Notes under the pieces: generated by a model
What the model was told of the DNA's origin: nothing
Databases searched by the model: none
What the model saw: the letters and a program-made list of their open reading frames with translations, nothing else
Made by a program: the position numbers and the translations under genes
Assembly (NCBI GenBank): GCA_036867785.1
Contig: CP145422.1
Location: 930,001 to 994,000, forward strand
DNA length: 64,000 bases
DNA from: Plasmodiophora brassicae
Lineage: Eukaryota > Endomyxa: Phytomyxea > Phytomyxea > Plasmodiophorida
Reading direction: 5' to 3'
Part shown: in pieces, positions 11,681 through 21,949 of the stretch
Numbering within the stretch: the stretch's first letter is position 1
Layout: every line of letters starts with the position of its first letter

Positions 11681-13159
11681 CTAACGCAGCATCGGTGGAG
11701 CAGCAGCATCATGCGTTGGTACCACTCGGGCGGTGACTCGCGCTGGTGGTGGTCGTGCGAGCATGACACGACACAGGCTTGTGAGTGCGCTCATTGTTCC
11801 GGCTCCTGACCAGAAGGTCACCCAGCCGATCTGCGAGTACATGTACGTGGTTGCGCCGATAGGCAGGAAGCAAACCAGGGCGATCATCGATAGGGATAGG
11901 CACAAGGTCCAACGGGTCAACCTTCGCAGGAGCCTGTCGACGGCTTCGTTGCGGAATGCGTTCGATTGCTCGACGCTCTTCACGGCGAGTCTCTGGAACC
12001 TCAGCGCCTGCATCAGGAACTGGATGCCAACAGCCAACTGCATGAGCAACACCAACGCCGCCGCGATCTGTAGAAGATATGGAATGGGGGCGTCCAGCGC
12101 GTTGGATAAACAGGTCGTTGTGTCAAGAAGCACCGGGAGCACACAAAGCGCCACCTTGGCGAACGGCTGCCTCTCCAGGAACTGGCCGAACGCAGAATCC
12201 CGCTCCCTGCCGCCGGGCATCTCCTTGAGGACATTGGTCCAGAAAACGGCACTGAGCACATCGCAGGTGAATCCCCATCCGGACAGGCCGGTGACGAAGA
12301 ATCCAGTAACGGCATGGGGCAGAATGTCGTTGCTCTGCACGCCTCCGACACCGATTATAACGGCGATGACCAGTGTCATGACCAGCTCAATACCCAGGAT
12401 CAGGTGGACGATGCCCAGCCGTGCGCCGACGTACTCCAGTCGGCGTTGTCGTGTTCGCGTACTGTGCATGGGAAATCGCTTGTCGAACTCGGCGCTGATG
12501 TTCTGTAGGTGCTTGTACAGGAACACAGCCGAGAGTGCGAACGACGCTCCGAAGATGATCGTGGGGACCCATCGCATCGGGACTTGGACGTACCATTGGA
12601 GGTAAAAGCCATCCCAGTCGCTGACATCCGGGTATATGCTGATGACGACTTTCTCGTGCTGCTGCCAAGTGCCCACCAGGTAATCGGTAAGCGAGATACC
12701 AGGCTGCGCTGGATCCTCGACGGCCACAAACACCATGTCGTTGTGGGCCGGGTCCGGCTGATCCGGGTTTCTTGAGTAGAAGCTGAACGGGTCCGAGACA
12801 TCGTACCCATTGGGAAACGTGGTTACCCAGGCGACGACGCCCTTCTCCTGTAGGTGATTGTACTTGCGCGACGCTGGACAACCGACGAGGGCGGAGGAGA
12901 CGACAAACACGATTCGGCCACGGGCCATGTCGAGGACATCGCTACCCGAGTCACACAGGGTGTCGCCGTTCACGACCATGAATTCAGCAGTAACGTTGAC
13001 GACCGCAGGGTCGGTGCCCTGTGGGCCGAGGTATCTGTTGAAAGGCACGCTACGCATCGGGATGCCGGCGAACGGCGAATCGCCCGGCTCAACGACGGCC
13101 ATTGTGGCGTACGCCCCCAGCACCCGCGCCACGAGACAGACAAACCACAGCCCTGCCAT
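11681..13159 (-). CDS. Array family copy 1: PA-like ectodomain seven-TM receptor-like protein
   Basis: Intronless, 492 aa, complete. A signal peptide (AGLWFVCLVARVLGAYA) is followed by the family signature (VVEPGDSPFAG, then YLGPQGTDP), two conserved cysteines (DTLC and VGCPAS) around an ARGRIVFV strand, YNHLQEKG and FPNGYDVSDP. These resemble the protease-associated (PA) fold. Next come YPDVSDWDGFYLQWYVQVP and seven hydrophobic helices starting at about residue 215; loops 1 and 3 on the inner side are Arg/Lys-rich, giving an outside N-terminus and inside C-tail. The last helix region reads FWSGAGTMSALTSLCRVML. Ligand unknown. It lies in reverse between MOCS1A and MOCS1B. Codon use matches housekeeping genes. 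I infer receptor function only from topology. Confidence 0.8.
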   Translation of the reverse strand: MAGLWFVCLVARVLGAYATMAVVEPGDSPFAGIPMRSVPFNRYLGPQGTDPAVVNVTAEFMVVNGDTLCDSGSDVLDMARGRIVFVVSSALVGCPASRKYNHLQEKGVVAWVTTFPNGYDVSDPFSFYSRNPDQPDPAHNDMVFVAVEDPAQPGISLTDYLVGTWQQHEKVVISIYPDVSDWDGFYLQWYVQVPMRWVPTIIFGASFALSAVFLYKHLQNISAEFDKRFPMHSTRTRQRRLEYVGARLGIVHLILGIELVMTLVIAVIIGVGGVQSNDILPHAVTGFFVTGLSGWGFTCDVLSAVFWTNVLKEMPGGRERDSAFGQFLERQPFAKVALCVLPVLLDTTTCLSNALDAPIPYLLQIAAALVLLMQLAVGIQFLMQALRFQRLAVKSVEQSNAFRNEAVDRLLRRLTRWTLCLSLSMIALVCFLPIGATTYMYSQIGWVTFWSGAGTMSALTSLCRVMLARPPPARVTARVVPTHDAAAPPMLR

Positions 13160-13376
13160 GATGGGGTCTACACACAGTAGTGTATGATTGTGTGTACTCC
13201 TGGTCGATCATCTCCGAGCTGGGAACGGGACACAATCGGATGTCCTACCTAATCTGTGACGGGGCGCCGCCATCTGCGACCCTTGTCCAGGGGCCGTAGT
13301 CCAGAGCGCCTACAAGGCACGACGCGACAGAAACGTGGCGAGCGCGCAGTTATGCCGCCGCCCCGACCGGACAATC

Positions 13377-14089
13377 ATGCAGTCGCCAGCCTACGGAAGC
13401 CTCATGCAGCGGTTGGGTTCGTCGGCAGGAATGTGGCGCGGTGTCCGGCGCGATGTTTCGGGGTGGCGCTGGGCGTCGTCGACCCTGAGCCATATCGATG
13501 CGGCCCGCCATCAGCCCGCCATGGTCAGCATCGGCGGCAAAGTCGCAACGGAGCGATCGGCAACGGCCGCCTGCGTTGTCCGCCTGCCGGACCCGCTGTC
13601 CAAGCTGCTGTTTGACGACCCGTCCGAGATCCACACCCGGAAAGGTTGTTGTCACGACCACGTGCGGGTGTGTGGCCGGGACAGCGTTCTGATGGTGTCT
13701 CTCGCGCAGGCCCTGTGTTCACAACCGCCATCGTAGCGGGAACCATGGCTGTTAAGCGCACCAGCGACCTGTTACCATTCTGCCACCCGCTGCCGATTGA
13801 GTGCATTCGAATCACGATCGAACCGAGCAGCGACCGATCAGAACTCCACGTCCAGTGCTCAGTCGACGCCGTTTACAAGGTGAACACATGCGTGCTTTGC
13901 GGGAGCCAACATACCCTGAGCGCCTGCGTCGTGTAGACGGGCGTGGAAATGGAGGCGTTGACAGGCGCGAGCATCACGGCGCTGTGCATCTACGACATGT
14001 GCAAATCGGTGTCCCTCGGTATCACGATCGACGACACTCGCCTAGTCTGCAAGTCGGGTGGCAAATCGTCGCTCCGCACAACGACGTGA
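13377..14089 (+). CDS. MOCS1B: MOCS1B / MoaC, cyclic pyranopterin monophosphate synthase
   Basis: Second enzyme of the first molybdenum-cofactor step. Three exons, 13377-13644, 13710-13879 and 13937-14089, give 196 aa; introns are 65 and 57 nt. Family marks: LSHIDAA and AMVSIGGK at the start of the domain, [42 protein letters not shown] and the final KSGGKS. About 35 residues before the domain are Arg-containing and free of acidic residues until RRDVSG ([17 protein letters not shown]), consistent with a mitochondrial presequence. In animals MOCS1A and MOCS1B share one transcript; here they are separate same-strand genes with another gene in reverse between them. Confidence 0.93.
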
Positions 14090-14235
14090 AAGGTGCATTG
14101 CTTTTATATAACGGACAGTCACCGATGGACATCGGTCACCCACGATGGTATTGTATCATGCGAGGGTGCTTCTGCGCAGGAGGTTGGGACACAGCAGCAC
14201 CCCGATATCGGAGAGAGCGCACGAGCCGCCCCGCC

Positions 14236-14520
14236 TCACCACATGGCCTCAGCCGACATACGTGTACACGGACGTGGTACCACCGATGGGCAGAAGACGG
14301 AAGAACGCGATCGATTATTGACGAGGAATAGTGTCCTGGCCGCGACAGTTGCCGCAGGATATCGCCCATGCCATCAGGCAGCGTTGGAATATTCCTGGGC
14401 GCCTCTGTCGATGCCGGCCTGGTCCTCTTGCGCCAGGAATGGGATGCCAACGGCATGCATGACCGTGATCACGTTTATGTTGCACATGTACAGCTGTAGC
14501 ATGAGAGCTTGGCAAACGTA
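14236..14520 (-). pseudogene. Relic of an array-family C-terminus
   Basis: The plus strand here reads, in broken pieces, like the 3' ends of the neighbouring array genes in reverse: a segment near 14250-14320 matches the TM6-TM7 coding stretch (CAGCCGAC, ACGTGTACACG, GATGGGCAGAA, AACGCGATC) and one near 14440-14480 matches the TM5 region (GGGATGCCAACGGC, GCATGACC). No frame stays open. It is a strongly decayed copy between MOCS1B and the next array pseudogene. The rest of 14090-14830 is AT-richer and holds nothing I recognise. Confidence 0.5.
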
Positions 14521-14831
14521 TGGCGGTCCTGAAGTTGATCGATCCACGGGCGCGCTCTTCGATGATGAGAATCAGGGCGAGCCGTCGAAGCGAATTACTC
14601 TCTTATTAAACATTTTATACAACGCTATTGTGTCCACATTGCCTGCATTCCTGAGCGGAGCTGCGATTGTGGGCGAAAGAGGGACTCGGTCGAGATCCAT
14701 CGGATCGGGACTTCGCTCATTCGGCTGAACGCATACCGGCTATACGGGCTGCTGATTAATTGTTCACCAGCTTTAGGGTAAGGGAAACATGACCAGCGGG
14801 TTGGTTCACGGAATTGAATATACATATTCAG

Positions 14832-15916
14832 TTAGTTGGACCTCATAGCACCAACTGCCTGCAAAGGAATCGCTGTAGGAGCGTGTTTTCGTGCCGGAGG
14901 CGGCTGAGCCAGCAGTACTCGAAACAGACTGGTGAGAGCGCGTGCTGTTCCTCCTCCTCCCCAGAACAGCACCCAGCCGACACGTGTGTACACGAACGTG
15001 GTTATACCGATAGGCAGAAAACCGACAAATGCGATCATAGCTAGGGATAGACACAGTGTCCAACGGGACAGACGTCGAAGGAGCTCCTTCATGTCGCCAG
15101 AGGTACTGCTGGACCTGACTTGCTCCACAGTCTTCCCGACGATCTTCTGGAACTTCAGCCCCTGCAACAGGAACTGGATGCCGACGGCCAACTGCATGAC
15201 CATCACCAAGGTTGCTATGAACTGGTACATGTAGGGAATATTAACGTAGAGCGCGTTGCACAGGCACGCTGCCGTGTCAAATGCGACGGGTAGCGTACAA
15301 AGCGCGAGTTTAGCTAACCGGTTGCGATCCAAGAATCGGCCGAACCACGAATCGTGCCCACAGCCGGGCACCTCCTTGATAATCTTGGTCCACGATACGG
15401 CACTAAGAACATCGCAGGTGAAACCCCCCAGCCAGACAGACCAGTGATGAAGTATGATGTCACTTCCGTTGGCAGGATGGCATTGCTCTGCCACCCTCCA
15501 ATACCGATGACCGCGCAGAGAACGAATGTCGAGGTCATCTCGATTGCCAGGATCAGGTGGACGTTTGACAACCGTCCACCGATGAACTTGAAGAGTCGTT
15601 GACGTGTCCTCATGTCCTGCCTTGGGAATCGCGAGTTGAAATCCATATTCATGACGCTGAGGTGCCTGTGCAGGAAGGCGGCAGCAAGTACGGACGAGGC
15701 TCCTAATATTGTCGTCGGGATCCATCGAAGTAGGACCTGGACGTACCATCGATGATAATAGCCATCCCAATCACTTACATCAGGTAATTGTATGCTGGCC
15801 ACTATACGACGTTGTTGCCCGTCGAGCACGAGGTAGTCTGTAAACGAGGTACCCGGAGTATGCGGTTCCTCAACGGACACGCACAGCATTGTGCTCCTGC
15901 TCGAGTCTGGCTGATA
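14832..15916 (-). pseudogene. Array family copy 2, C-terminal half (gene split by a 7.6-kb segment)
   Basis: Carries the family from just before the VEEP motif to the C-terminus: DVSDWDGYYHRWYVQV, all seven helices, and FWGGGGTARALTSLFRVLL. The frame changes once near a run of six C at about 15,425, after LSGWG. The coding sequence stops abruptly at 15916. The missing N-terminal half of the same orientation lies at 23556-23965 and begins exactly where this half ends, with GATA at both edges. So this and the later piece are one gene cut open by the 15917-23555 segment. A pseudogene by both counts. Confidence 0.75.
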
Positions 15917-15981
15917 TCAGCCACAAATCGACAACACCGTTAAAGTCGTCCTCATCGATTGCAATTGTCCGACTTAAACGC

Positions 15982-17110
15982 TTAGATCTCCATGAATGGC
16001 TTTACCGACCAAGAGCACACGCCCCGAATGGAAAAGTTCGACAACAGCACGTGGCACAAGATACCTGCCATCGGCATCCCTTTCTCTTTGGCAAAAACGC
16101 GGTCAATCTGAACAGCGAAGGCACCTTTTGACTGACCAAACTCGGATGACAGACCCAGGACATCACATTGAGCCGTATTGTCTCCATTCCATTCGCAGTC
16201 AAGAGATAAAACGTGTGCATCACTGTCGTTCACCGAAGAAAGATCTGCTAGAACGCTGTTAGCCAGGGCGACCAGTTGCACCATATCAGTGATCGGCTGT
16301 GCTAGGGGCGAGTCGGCGATGTAGTCGACAGACCGGGCAGAGGAGCGAGCGGATCGCAACAGCGACGGGCATACGCGCTCAAGCATTGCCCGATCTGTAT
16401 GAAAACGGTCGGTGTTCCAAATGATTGGCAACGCGTAACCGTACGAAGATAAGCTTTTGCAGATGCCAGATACGACCGGCTCAACCTCGTCGTTGTGGCC
16501 GCTGCCCATTTGGAATGTGAACGAACGAATCATTACGTCCTCGTTGGTCACCTTATGCATGGAATTCAAGGTGCGCCCGCCAAGGATAGGCGTAAGCATT
16601 TTCACGGTCTTCATTGTGTGATCTGAAGATGCGATCTTGCATGGTAGAATCTCCATACAGTGGTCCAGCAAACTGTTTCCCAGCAAGCACTGCAAGAGCT
16701 CCCTTTGCGAGTGAAGTTGAACGCGGTTCCGAACTAACGCCAGATTCACCAGCACCAGAGATCGCTGACCCAGAACCAACGGAAGGCGCCGGGTCAGTCG
16801 TCTACCACAGAAGTCGATAGTGACCCAGCAGGACGAGAATCATCTGCAGGATCCGCAGATGGAACAGCCACGGCCGGTACCCTGACCAATCCAGCGGGCT
16901 ATCGGCGGGCGGCGCAACGTCAACCGAAGAGTTGGACTCAGCTGGGTGTCTAGAACCCCGAACAAAGAATTCCATGGCATGTCGAGCTTCGCGCTGCCTG
17001 GCTTGTTGACGCTCCAACACGACCGCATTGGTCGGGCGACCGCTGCCTGGGCGCTTGCCGCCCCGGGCCATGCCGCCGCTCTTCTTGCGATTGCGTGCGG
17101 ATCCCCCCAT
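15982..17110 (-). mobile_element. Decayed transposon-like coding region with 3'-5' exonuclease-like motif
   Basis: Two minus-strand frames. 16802-17110 encodes a basic start (MGGSARNRKKSGG, GGKRPGSGRP). 15982-16779 encodes a segment with WNTDRFHTDRAMLERVCPSL, reminiscent of the target-DNA/partner motif seen in transposase-derived proteins, and VLSLDCEWNGDN, the first acidic motif (D-x-E) of DEDD 3'-5' exonucleases, then AFAVQIDRVF. The frames do not join cleanly and another open frame (16590-16800) carries protein-like sequence, so this is decayed or contains splices I did not resolve. Proteins pairing such domains occur in mobile elements of protists and animals; I cannot name the superfamily. 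It is at the left edge of the 7.6-kb segment. Confidence 0.4.
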
Positions 17111-17171
17111 GGGATAACGTTACATACCTACATACATCCCAAGGCGCTCAGTTGCCACAACGCACGTAAAC

Positions 17172-17402
17172 GACGGGAGGTCCGTGATTTACCGGGGTGA
17201 TAGGTCCCAGTGGCTTCGTGAAGTGCGTCAGTGCCTTCGTAAAAAGTGCGTCCAGTGCCTTCGTAGATTGCGCCCAGTGCGTTCGTAAAAAGTGCGTGTG
17301 AGCGCGGGAGGTCCGTGATTGGGTGATAGGTCCCAGTGGCTTCGTGAAGTGCGTCAGTGCCTTCGTAAAAAGTGCGTCCAGTGTCTTCGTTGATTGTGCG
17401 CT
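17172..17402. repeat. Tandem repeat, period about 132 bp with internal sub-repeats
   Basis: Two near-identical units begin at CGGGAGGTCCGTGATT (about 17174 and 17306), each containing GATAGGTCCCAGTGGCTTCG and repeated GTGCCTTCGTAAAAAGTGCG blocks. It lies between the exonuclease-like coding region and the U-box gene and could be a terminal/subterminal part of that element, or a promoter repeat. Confidence 0.75.
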
Positions 17403-17490
17403 GGTTCCAGGCATGCCTATTTTTGGTCACGGACTTCTGCCATGGGGGTGACCGCGCAGGCAGGCAGACGCGCCTGCAGTCGTGCGAAGC

Positions 17491-18367
17491 ATGGTGTCGT
17501 TGCAGGTCGTCGCGTTCTGGGCCAGTACAGTGGCCGCGCTTGCGCGTTCGCTGTCGATCAGCGGACGCGGTCGGTGCCCGACTATCGACGGGGTCGGTGA
17601 CGATCCATCCGCGCCGGGGCACGTTTCGCAGCAGAAGTGTTCGTGCGCCGGGCTGTGCGCGTGCGGCAGCGTCTGACGGGTCTGGTGCAGGTTTCCTGGA
17701 TGCGATCTCGCTGGACGTATTCGAGTGTCCTGTCGTTGCCAGTGATGGGAACACGTACTCCTGGTCGGGGCTGAAGCAGTGGTGCGCGGGCGCCAGTCGA
17801 GGGCCGTGCAGGTCGCCGGTCGACACGAACGGGCCGAACCTATCCGAGATCGTGTTCCCGAACAGCGGTCTGGCCGACATCATGTCCCAGTGGCAAGCGT
17901 CCATCTACCCAGCGCTCCTGCGCGGTGAGGTCCCCAAAGCGATTCAGAAATGGCGGTCCCCGCCGGTGCTGATGGTCGACCTGCATGGGAGGTCCCTGAA
18001 GACGAGCAGGGAGCCCAGGGCGCCACACAGGCACGTCTACCCGAACCGGGCCCTGTCATGCATCGTGCAGCGTGCCGTGGCCATCGCGGAACAGAATAAC
18101 CGGCCGGACCCGAAGTCGCTGCGGGTGATGATGTGGGCGCTGATTGCATCGGGAATCGTTATCGTCGTTCTGTTCGTCGTCGTTGCCGTTTGCCTTCTAC
18201 GACGACGGCTGGCGAGTCGACCGTCGAAATACGCGGACCTGGTCAGCAACCAGCCGCCCAGTTACCAGGACCTGGTCCCTGAACATGTGCCCGAAGTCGT
18301 TCAGGAGCAGGCTGATGGTGCCGTCCGGCAAGCAAGTCGCGAAGTCGCCCACCAGGACCGTCGATGA
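17491..18367 (+). CDS. U-box protein with signal peptide, TM helix and PPxY tail
   Basis: Two exons, 17491-17638 and 17691-18367 (52-nt intron), 274 aa. Exon 1 encodes a signal peptide (VSLQVVAFWASTVAALARS). Exon 2 opens with a U-box: FLDAISLDVFECPVVASDGN, TYSWSGLKQWC, then SPVD and PNSGLADIMSQW, the spacing of U-box E3 ubiquitin ligases. A single TM helix follows near residue 205 (ALIASGIVIVVLFVVVAVCL) with a basic stop-transfer (LRRRLASRPSK), and a tail containing NQPPSYQDL, a PPxY motif that WW-domain (Nedd4-type) ligases bind. With this topology the U-box would face the lumen or outside, where ubiquitin is absent, which is odd. Either the signal is a reverse anchor, or the U-box fold has another use. 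A decayed copy of its tail lies at about 22690-22840. Confidence 0.65.
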
Positions 18368-18596
18368 ATTTTGTGATAGAGGAACGCTTGATGTGTCACT
18401 GCTGCACGCGCGCTGTGTGGAGTCTGGTGTGTAGATCGTGCGCATCTAACAACGTTCGTTGTTCATATCGGGGCGCCTCATTTCAACAGGTTGGGATGTC
18501 CTCAGTACGACCATGCGGTTGACAGGGGGATCGGCCTTCTTTCGATGAAATTCGCATCCATGTCGGTCCAATCATGCGGCAAAGCCGATATCACGC

Positions 18597-19290
18597 TCAG
18601 CGCTGTTCCCTGCACCAATCGAGGAAGTAGCCGTGCTTTACAATCATAGAGTTACGGTTCACAGTGCAACGCTTGCCGCCCAGTGCGATTACCGTCCTGT
18701 CGCAATCCATTAACGATATCGTTGAAATTCTGCAGGACTTGCCGCCGTGGATGACCGCCTGCATCGCTTCTTTGTACGACGGCCCTTGCAAACGTCGAAC
18801 TTTCAGGTACACGACAATCGGCACTGTACTTGACCAGGTACATCAATAATGCCATCGCCTTGACATTTGGAAAAGGCGCCTGCGTGAAAAGCGCGAACCC
18901 CAAATAAACTTGACATTTGCTGACAAACCCTTGACGTCGTTAGCTTTCTTGACGACCCAGCCGTCGGCTCGTTTGATGGGCGCCGCCACCGTCCGCTGCC
19001 CCTGCAGGTGGCGAACGAACAGTTTCGGCTGGTGGGCATTGATCGCCCTGTTCCGGCCACAGTGAACGTCACGGTACGCGCTGTATAGCAGAAGATGAAT
19101 GCCACCGCCTGATGGGCGTGTATACCGGTTTCCTGCATACGCAGCCAGCTGGTCCCGGCCGGCCGCGGGTGTCTCCGTCGCCACCACTTCGATGTAGTTC
19201 GCGTTAGCACGGTTGGCGTGTACGAACGGGCACGGGCTTTCAGATTCACGACAGCCGCGCTACGATCGCGTTCCATAACGCGAACTATAT
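18597..19290 (-). CDS. Unknown protein family X, copy 1 (multi-exon, ends uncertain)
   Basis: Minus-strand exons with protein-like composition: NYIEVVATETPAAGRDQLAA just below 19205, an apparent short intron whose donor has GA in place of GT in this copy, then FVRHLQGQRTVAAPIKRADG at about 18950-19040, and a final exon near 18597-18800 (MPIVVYLKVRRLQG, GGKSCRISTISLMDCDRT). Two more copies exist nearby: inverted at 19280-19500 and direct at 21950-22480; the shared exon boundaries among the three support real coding ancestry. I do not recognise a domain. No clear start is visible, so this may itself be a pseudogene. Confidence 0.35.
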
Positions 19291-19503
19291 CGAAGTGGTG
19301 GCGACGGAGACACCGGCGGCAGGTCGGGACCCCCTGGCTGCGTATGCAGGTAACCGGTATACACGCCTATCAGGCTCCTACATTAACCTTCCGCTGGGCA
19401 GCGCCCGCCGTGTCGTTCACGGCGGGGAACAGGGCGATCACAGCGCACCAGCTGAAATTACTGTTCGTTGGCCACTGTGGCGCTGTCCACGGCCCCCGAC
19501 TAC
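19280..19503 (+). pseudogene. Family X fragment, inverted copy, cut by the pogo element
   Basis: Plus-strand sequence nearly the reverse complement of 18990-19205 (ATCGAAGTGGTGGCGACGGA, CTGGCTGCGTATGCAGGTAA). It keeps a proper GT at the position where copy 1 has GA, supporting an intron there. It forms a long inverted repeat with copy 1 around a roughly 70-base centre, and stops near the left end of the pogo element at 19504. Confidence 0.55.
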
Positions 19504-21744
19504 CCGTATTTTACAAAGAATACGACCCCCCCCTTGAACACGACCCCCCCCAGAACATGCGTAATGCGGATTGGACGCTGCTGTCGCCGTGGACCTACCT
19601 ACGGCATTTTGCAGGATAGCTGCTCAATGCGTGTTGAGATTGTTGGTCTGAACTACACAGACAGTGGTCGCTCCTGCGAGCGTCATCCTGATGGATGTGG
19701 ACATTCTGTGAAAGCGTCCGACGTGCTGCGTCTCGTGCCGGTGCTCCTCCAGCGACACGACCAGGTAAATGGCCAGTGGGTCCCTGTATCCCAGGAGCAG
19801 GCGGTCGCCGTCCATACAGTCGAAACCCCTTCTTGCAGAGTAGCATTCCTGCCAAAATCAATGTTATGGCGTCAGGATGAACTTCTGGACAAAATGCTTG
19901 TGGTCGAGAGCCTGGGCAAAGATAGCGAGCTTCGTCATACCAGAGCGCGGTCTCAGAGACGTGGAGGGTCGGCCGTGTGCCTATGCCTCGATGTAATCAA
20001 GCAAAACTGCATTCGAACTGAATAAAGAACGCGATTTGCTGTTTATAACAACAAAGGATTGGTCTCGTTTCATCGCACGCTCTGGGATACGCTCAGTTGA
20101 CCCTGAACCCGACCGCGCTCCACGTGTTAGTAATTGATACGGCAGTGACCTCGTTCCACGCCGCAACAGCCCACTCGCGAACGAGTGGACGCGTGACCTT
20201 TGGAACTACGTTCGGGCATCGTTGCATTTCGGAGTGCAACCAGTTTTCCCACAGGCATCGGACGCGATCCTTGAAGGGCTTGTTAACACCAACGTCCAGG
20301 ACTTGAACGCGACCGGTGTAGCGAGGCTCAACAATGTCAACCTCAACGCCGTGTTGGGCCAGAGCGTCAATTACCGGCGGGCATTTGTGCGCCGACATGT
20401 CGTCCAGGAGAAGGAGTGAGGTCATCCGTCTTCCACCCACCCATGGACGGATGATCAGGTCGACGTAAGCCCTCATGCCTCTTTCATCGTTCCAGTTCTT
20501 TTGCTGGACGATACAGCGGTGACCATCACCCTTCTGGGCGTCGAGCAGTCGGAGCTCTTTCTCGATCCGCCCTCCAGGGACGCCTGCCATCAGAATGAGA
20601 TCGAAGAAAAACGACGCCAACTCATAGTGCTACCTCTGAAAATGATGAGCATGCCGAGCTTGTCCCCCTCCATCGACACGGTTAAGCACACAGTTGCACT
20701 GCTGCTTGAACCGGTCGTCCTGCATCGAATGGTGCGAGCTCCCCTCAGAGCAAGAGTCGATGACTTCGGTTGGTCAAACGGTAGGGAGGTCTCGTCCATG
20801 TTCAACAGCAGATGCGGATCTATGATTCCAAGATCCCAGACGAAGTTGTTGACCGACGACAGGTAGTCACGAACAACGTCCTCGTCGTAGCGAGTATTCT
20901 GGGCGACCCGAGTGTACCGTCTCTCGACGAGCTTGGCGTTCCGATGCAGATAACGTCGTATTTTCTGCTCGGACGCCTGCGCGTTCGTGATGGACGCGGC
21001 ATACTGAGGACAACGTCTGGGATACACACGAATAAGTAATGTGTAACTGGCCGTAACGGTTAACTTACGATGTGACAAACCGGTGAACGGCTTTGACGTT
21101 GATGTTGAGGTCAGAACTGCCCAAGTATTTGACATGTTCCTCTATCGTCTCCTTCACGTCTGCCGGTAGTGTCGACATTCTGCCGTGAGACCGCGTCCTT
21201 CGCTTAGACGTTCGCGTGCTGAACGGTTCGAACCGAATGATCCCTTCATCGTCGTTGTTGTCGCTCGACGTTTCGTCGGTCGGACCCATTAAGTTTTTTC
21301 GCCAGTCACGAATTTGACACGGTTTGATGTCATACTCACGTGCCGTTGCCTTGATGTTGCCACGAGCTGTGGCGGAACGGACAATGGCCCGCTTCTGTTT
21401 GACGGTGTGCAGGCAGCGTCGCCGGGCAACGCCTTCGTTGTCCTTCCCCATTTAGCTACAATCAAAAATGCGCGCCGTCTGCGCGCCGTTCACTTCAACA
21501 GCGCTGGGGTAACCCCTCCCTTCCGACTGTCACCCAACGCAGCGTGCCAACGATAAACGCCAAGAACGAGACAAAGGCAGTTTCGAACTCGTCTCGCCGC
21601 AAGGAATCCAACGAACGAAACTCTGACGTACAAAACCTTATATCTGCCAAATATTACATTTAACAAGACCCCCACCCCCAAATGACAGCGAGCGGAAAGT
21701 CCGCGGAGAACATTAGGGGGGGTCGTATTCTTTGTAAAATACGG
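19504..21744 (-). mobile_element. Complete pogo-like (Tc1/mariner superfamily) DNA transposon
   Basis: 2,241 bp with terminal inverted repeats of about 28 bp (CCGTATTTTACAAAGAATAC, then CGACCCCCC) at 19504 and, inverted, ending at 21744. TAC flanks both ends (19501-19503 and 21745-21747), which contains the TA duplicated by this superfamily. Inside, on the minus strand, is a full transposase gene. Just inside the left repeat a second C-run motif (GAACACGACCCCCCC) is repeated. Ends, target duplication and open coding frame together suggest a recent, possibly active element. It has landed within or beside a family X fragment. Confidence 0.88.
20093..21451 (-). CDS. Pogo-type transposase, DDD catalytic triad, two short introns
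   Basis: Exons 21069-21451, 20634-21016 and 20093-20583 join in frame to 418 aa; introns are 52 nt (GTAAGT donor) and 50 nt. N-terminal psq/CENP-B-type helix-turn-helix: TVKQKRAIVRSATARGNIKA, then CQIRDWRKN. The DDE core shows LLNMDETSLPF (first Asp), LLLDDMSAHKC (second) and DVGVNKPFKDRV, the third Asp in the form typical of pogo. No stop or frameshift is seen once the introns are removed. The introns match the host's in size, so the element is adapted to this host's splicing. Function: binds its terminal repeats and moves the element at TA targets. Confidence 0.88.
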
Positions 21745-21949
21745 TACGGCCACTACCTGACCGCGTAGCGCGCGCCGCGTCAGGCCGTCGACAAAACGCC
21801 CTGAACGAGCACGTGTCTTCCCAGTAGCCCCAAATCAGGACCCGACTCCGCCCGGCCAAGGCAGACGGCGGACGTCATTCTACATAGAGAGTCGCTGTCC
21901 AGCGTTGACGTCGTTCACGATTGGTTTGTAAACCACCCGCAGTTAGTCA

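Noticed and set aside
10113-14089. MoaA/MoaC pair as bacterial contamination or recent bacterial transfer
   Set aside because: Both genes are interrupted by six and two short introns that fit the host pattern and carry presequence-like N-termini.
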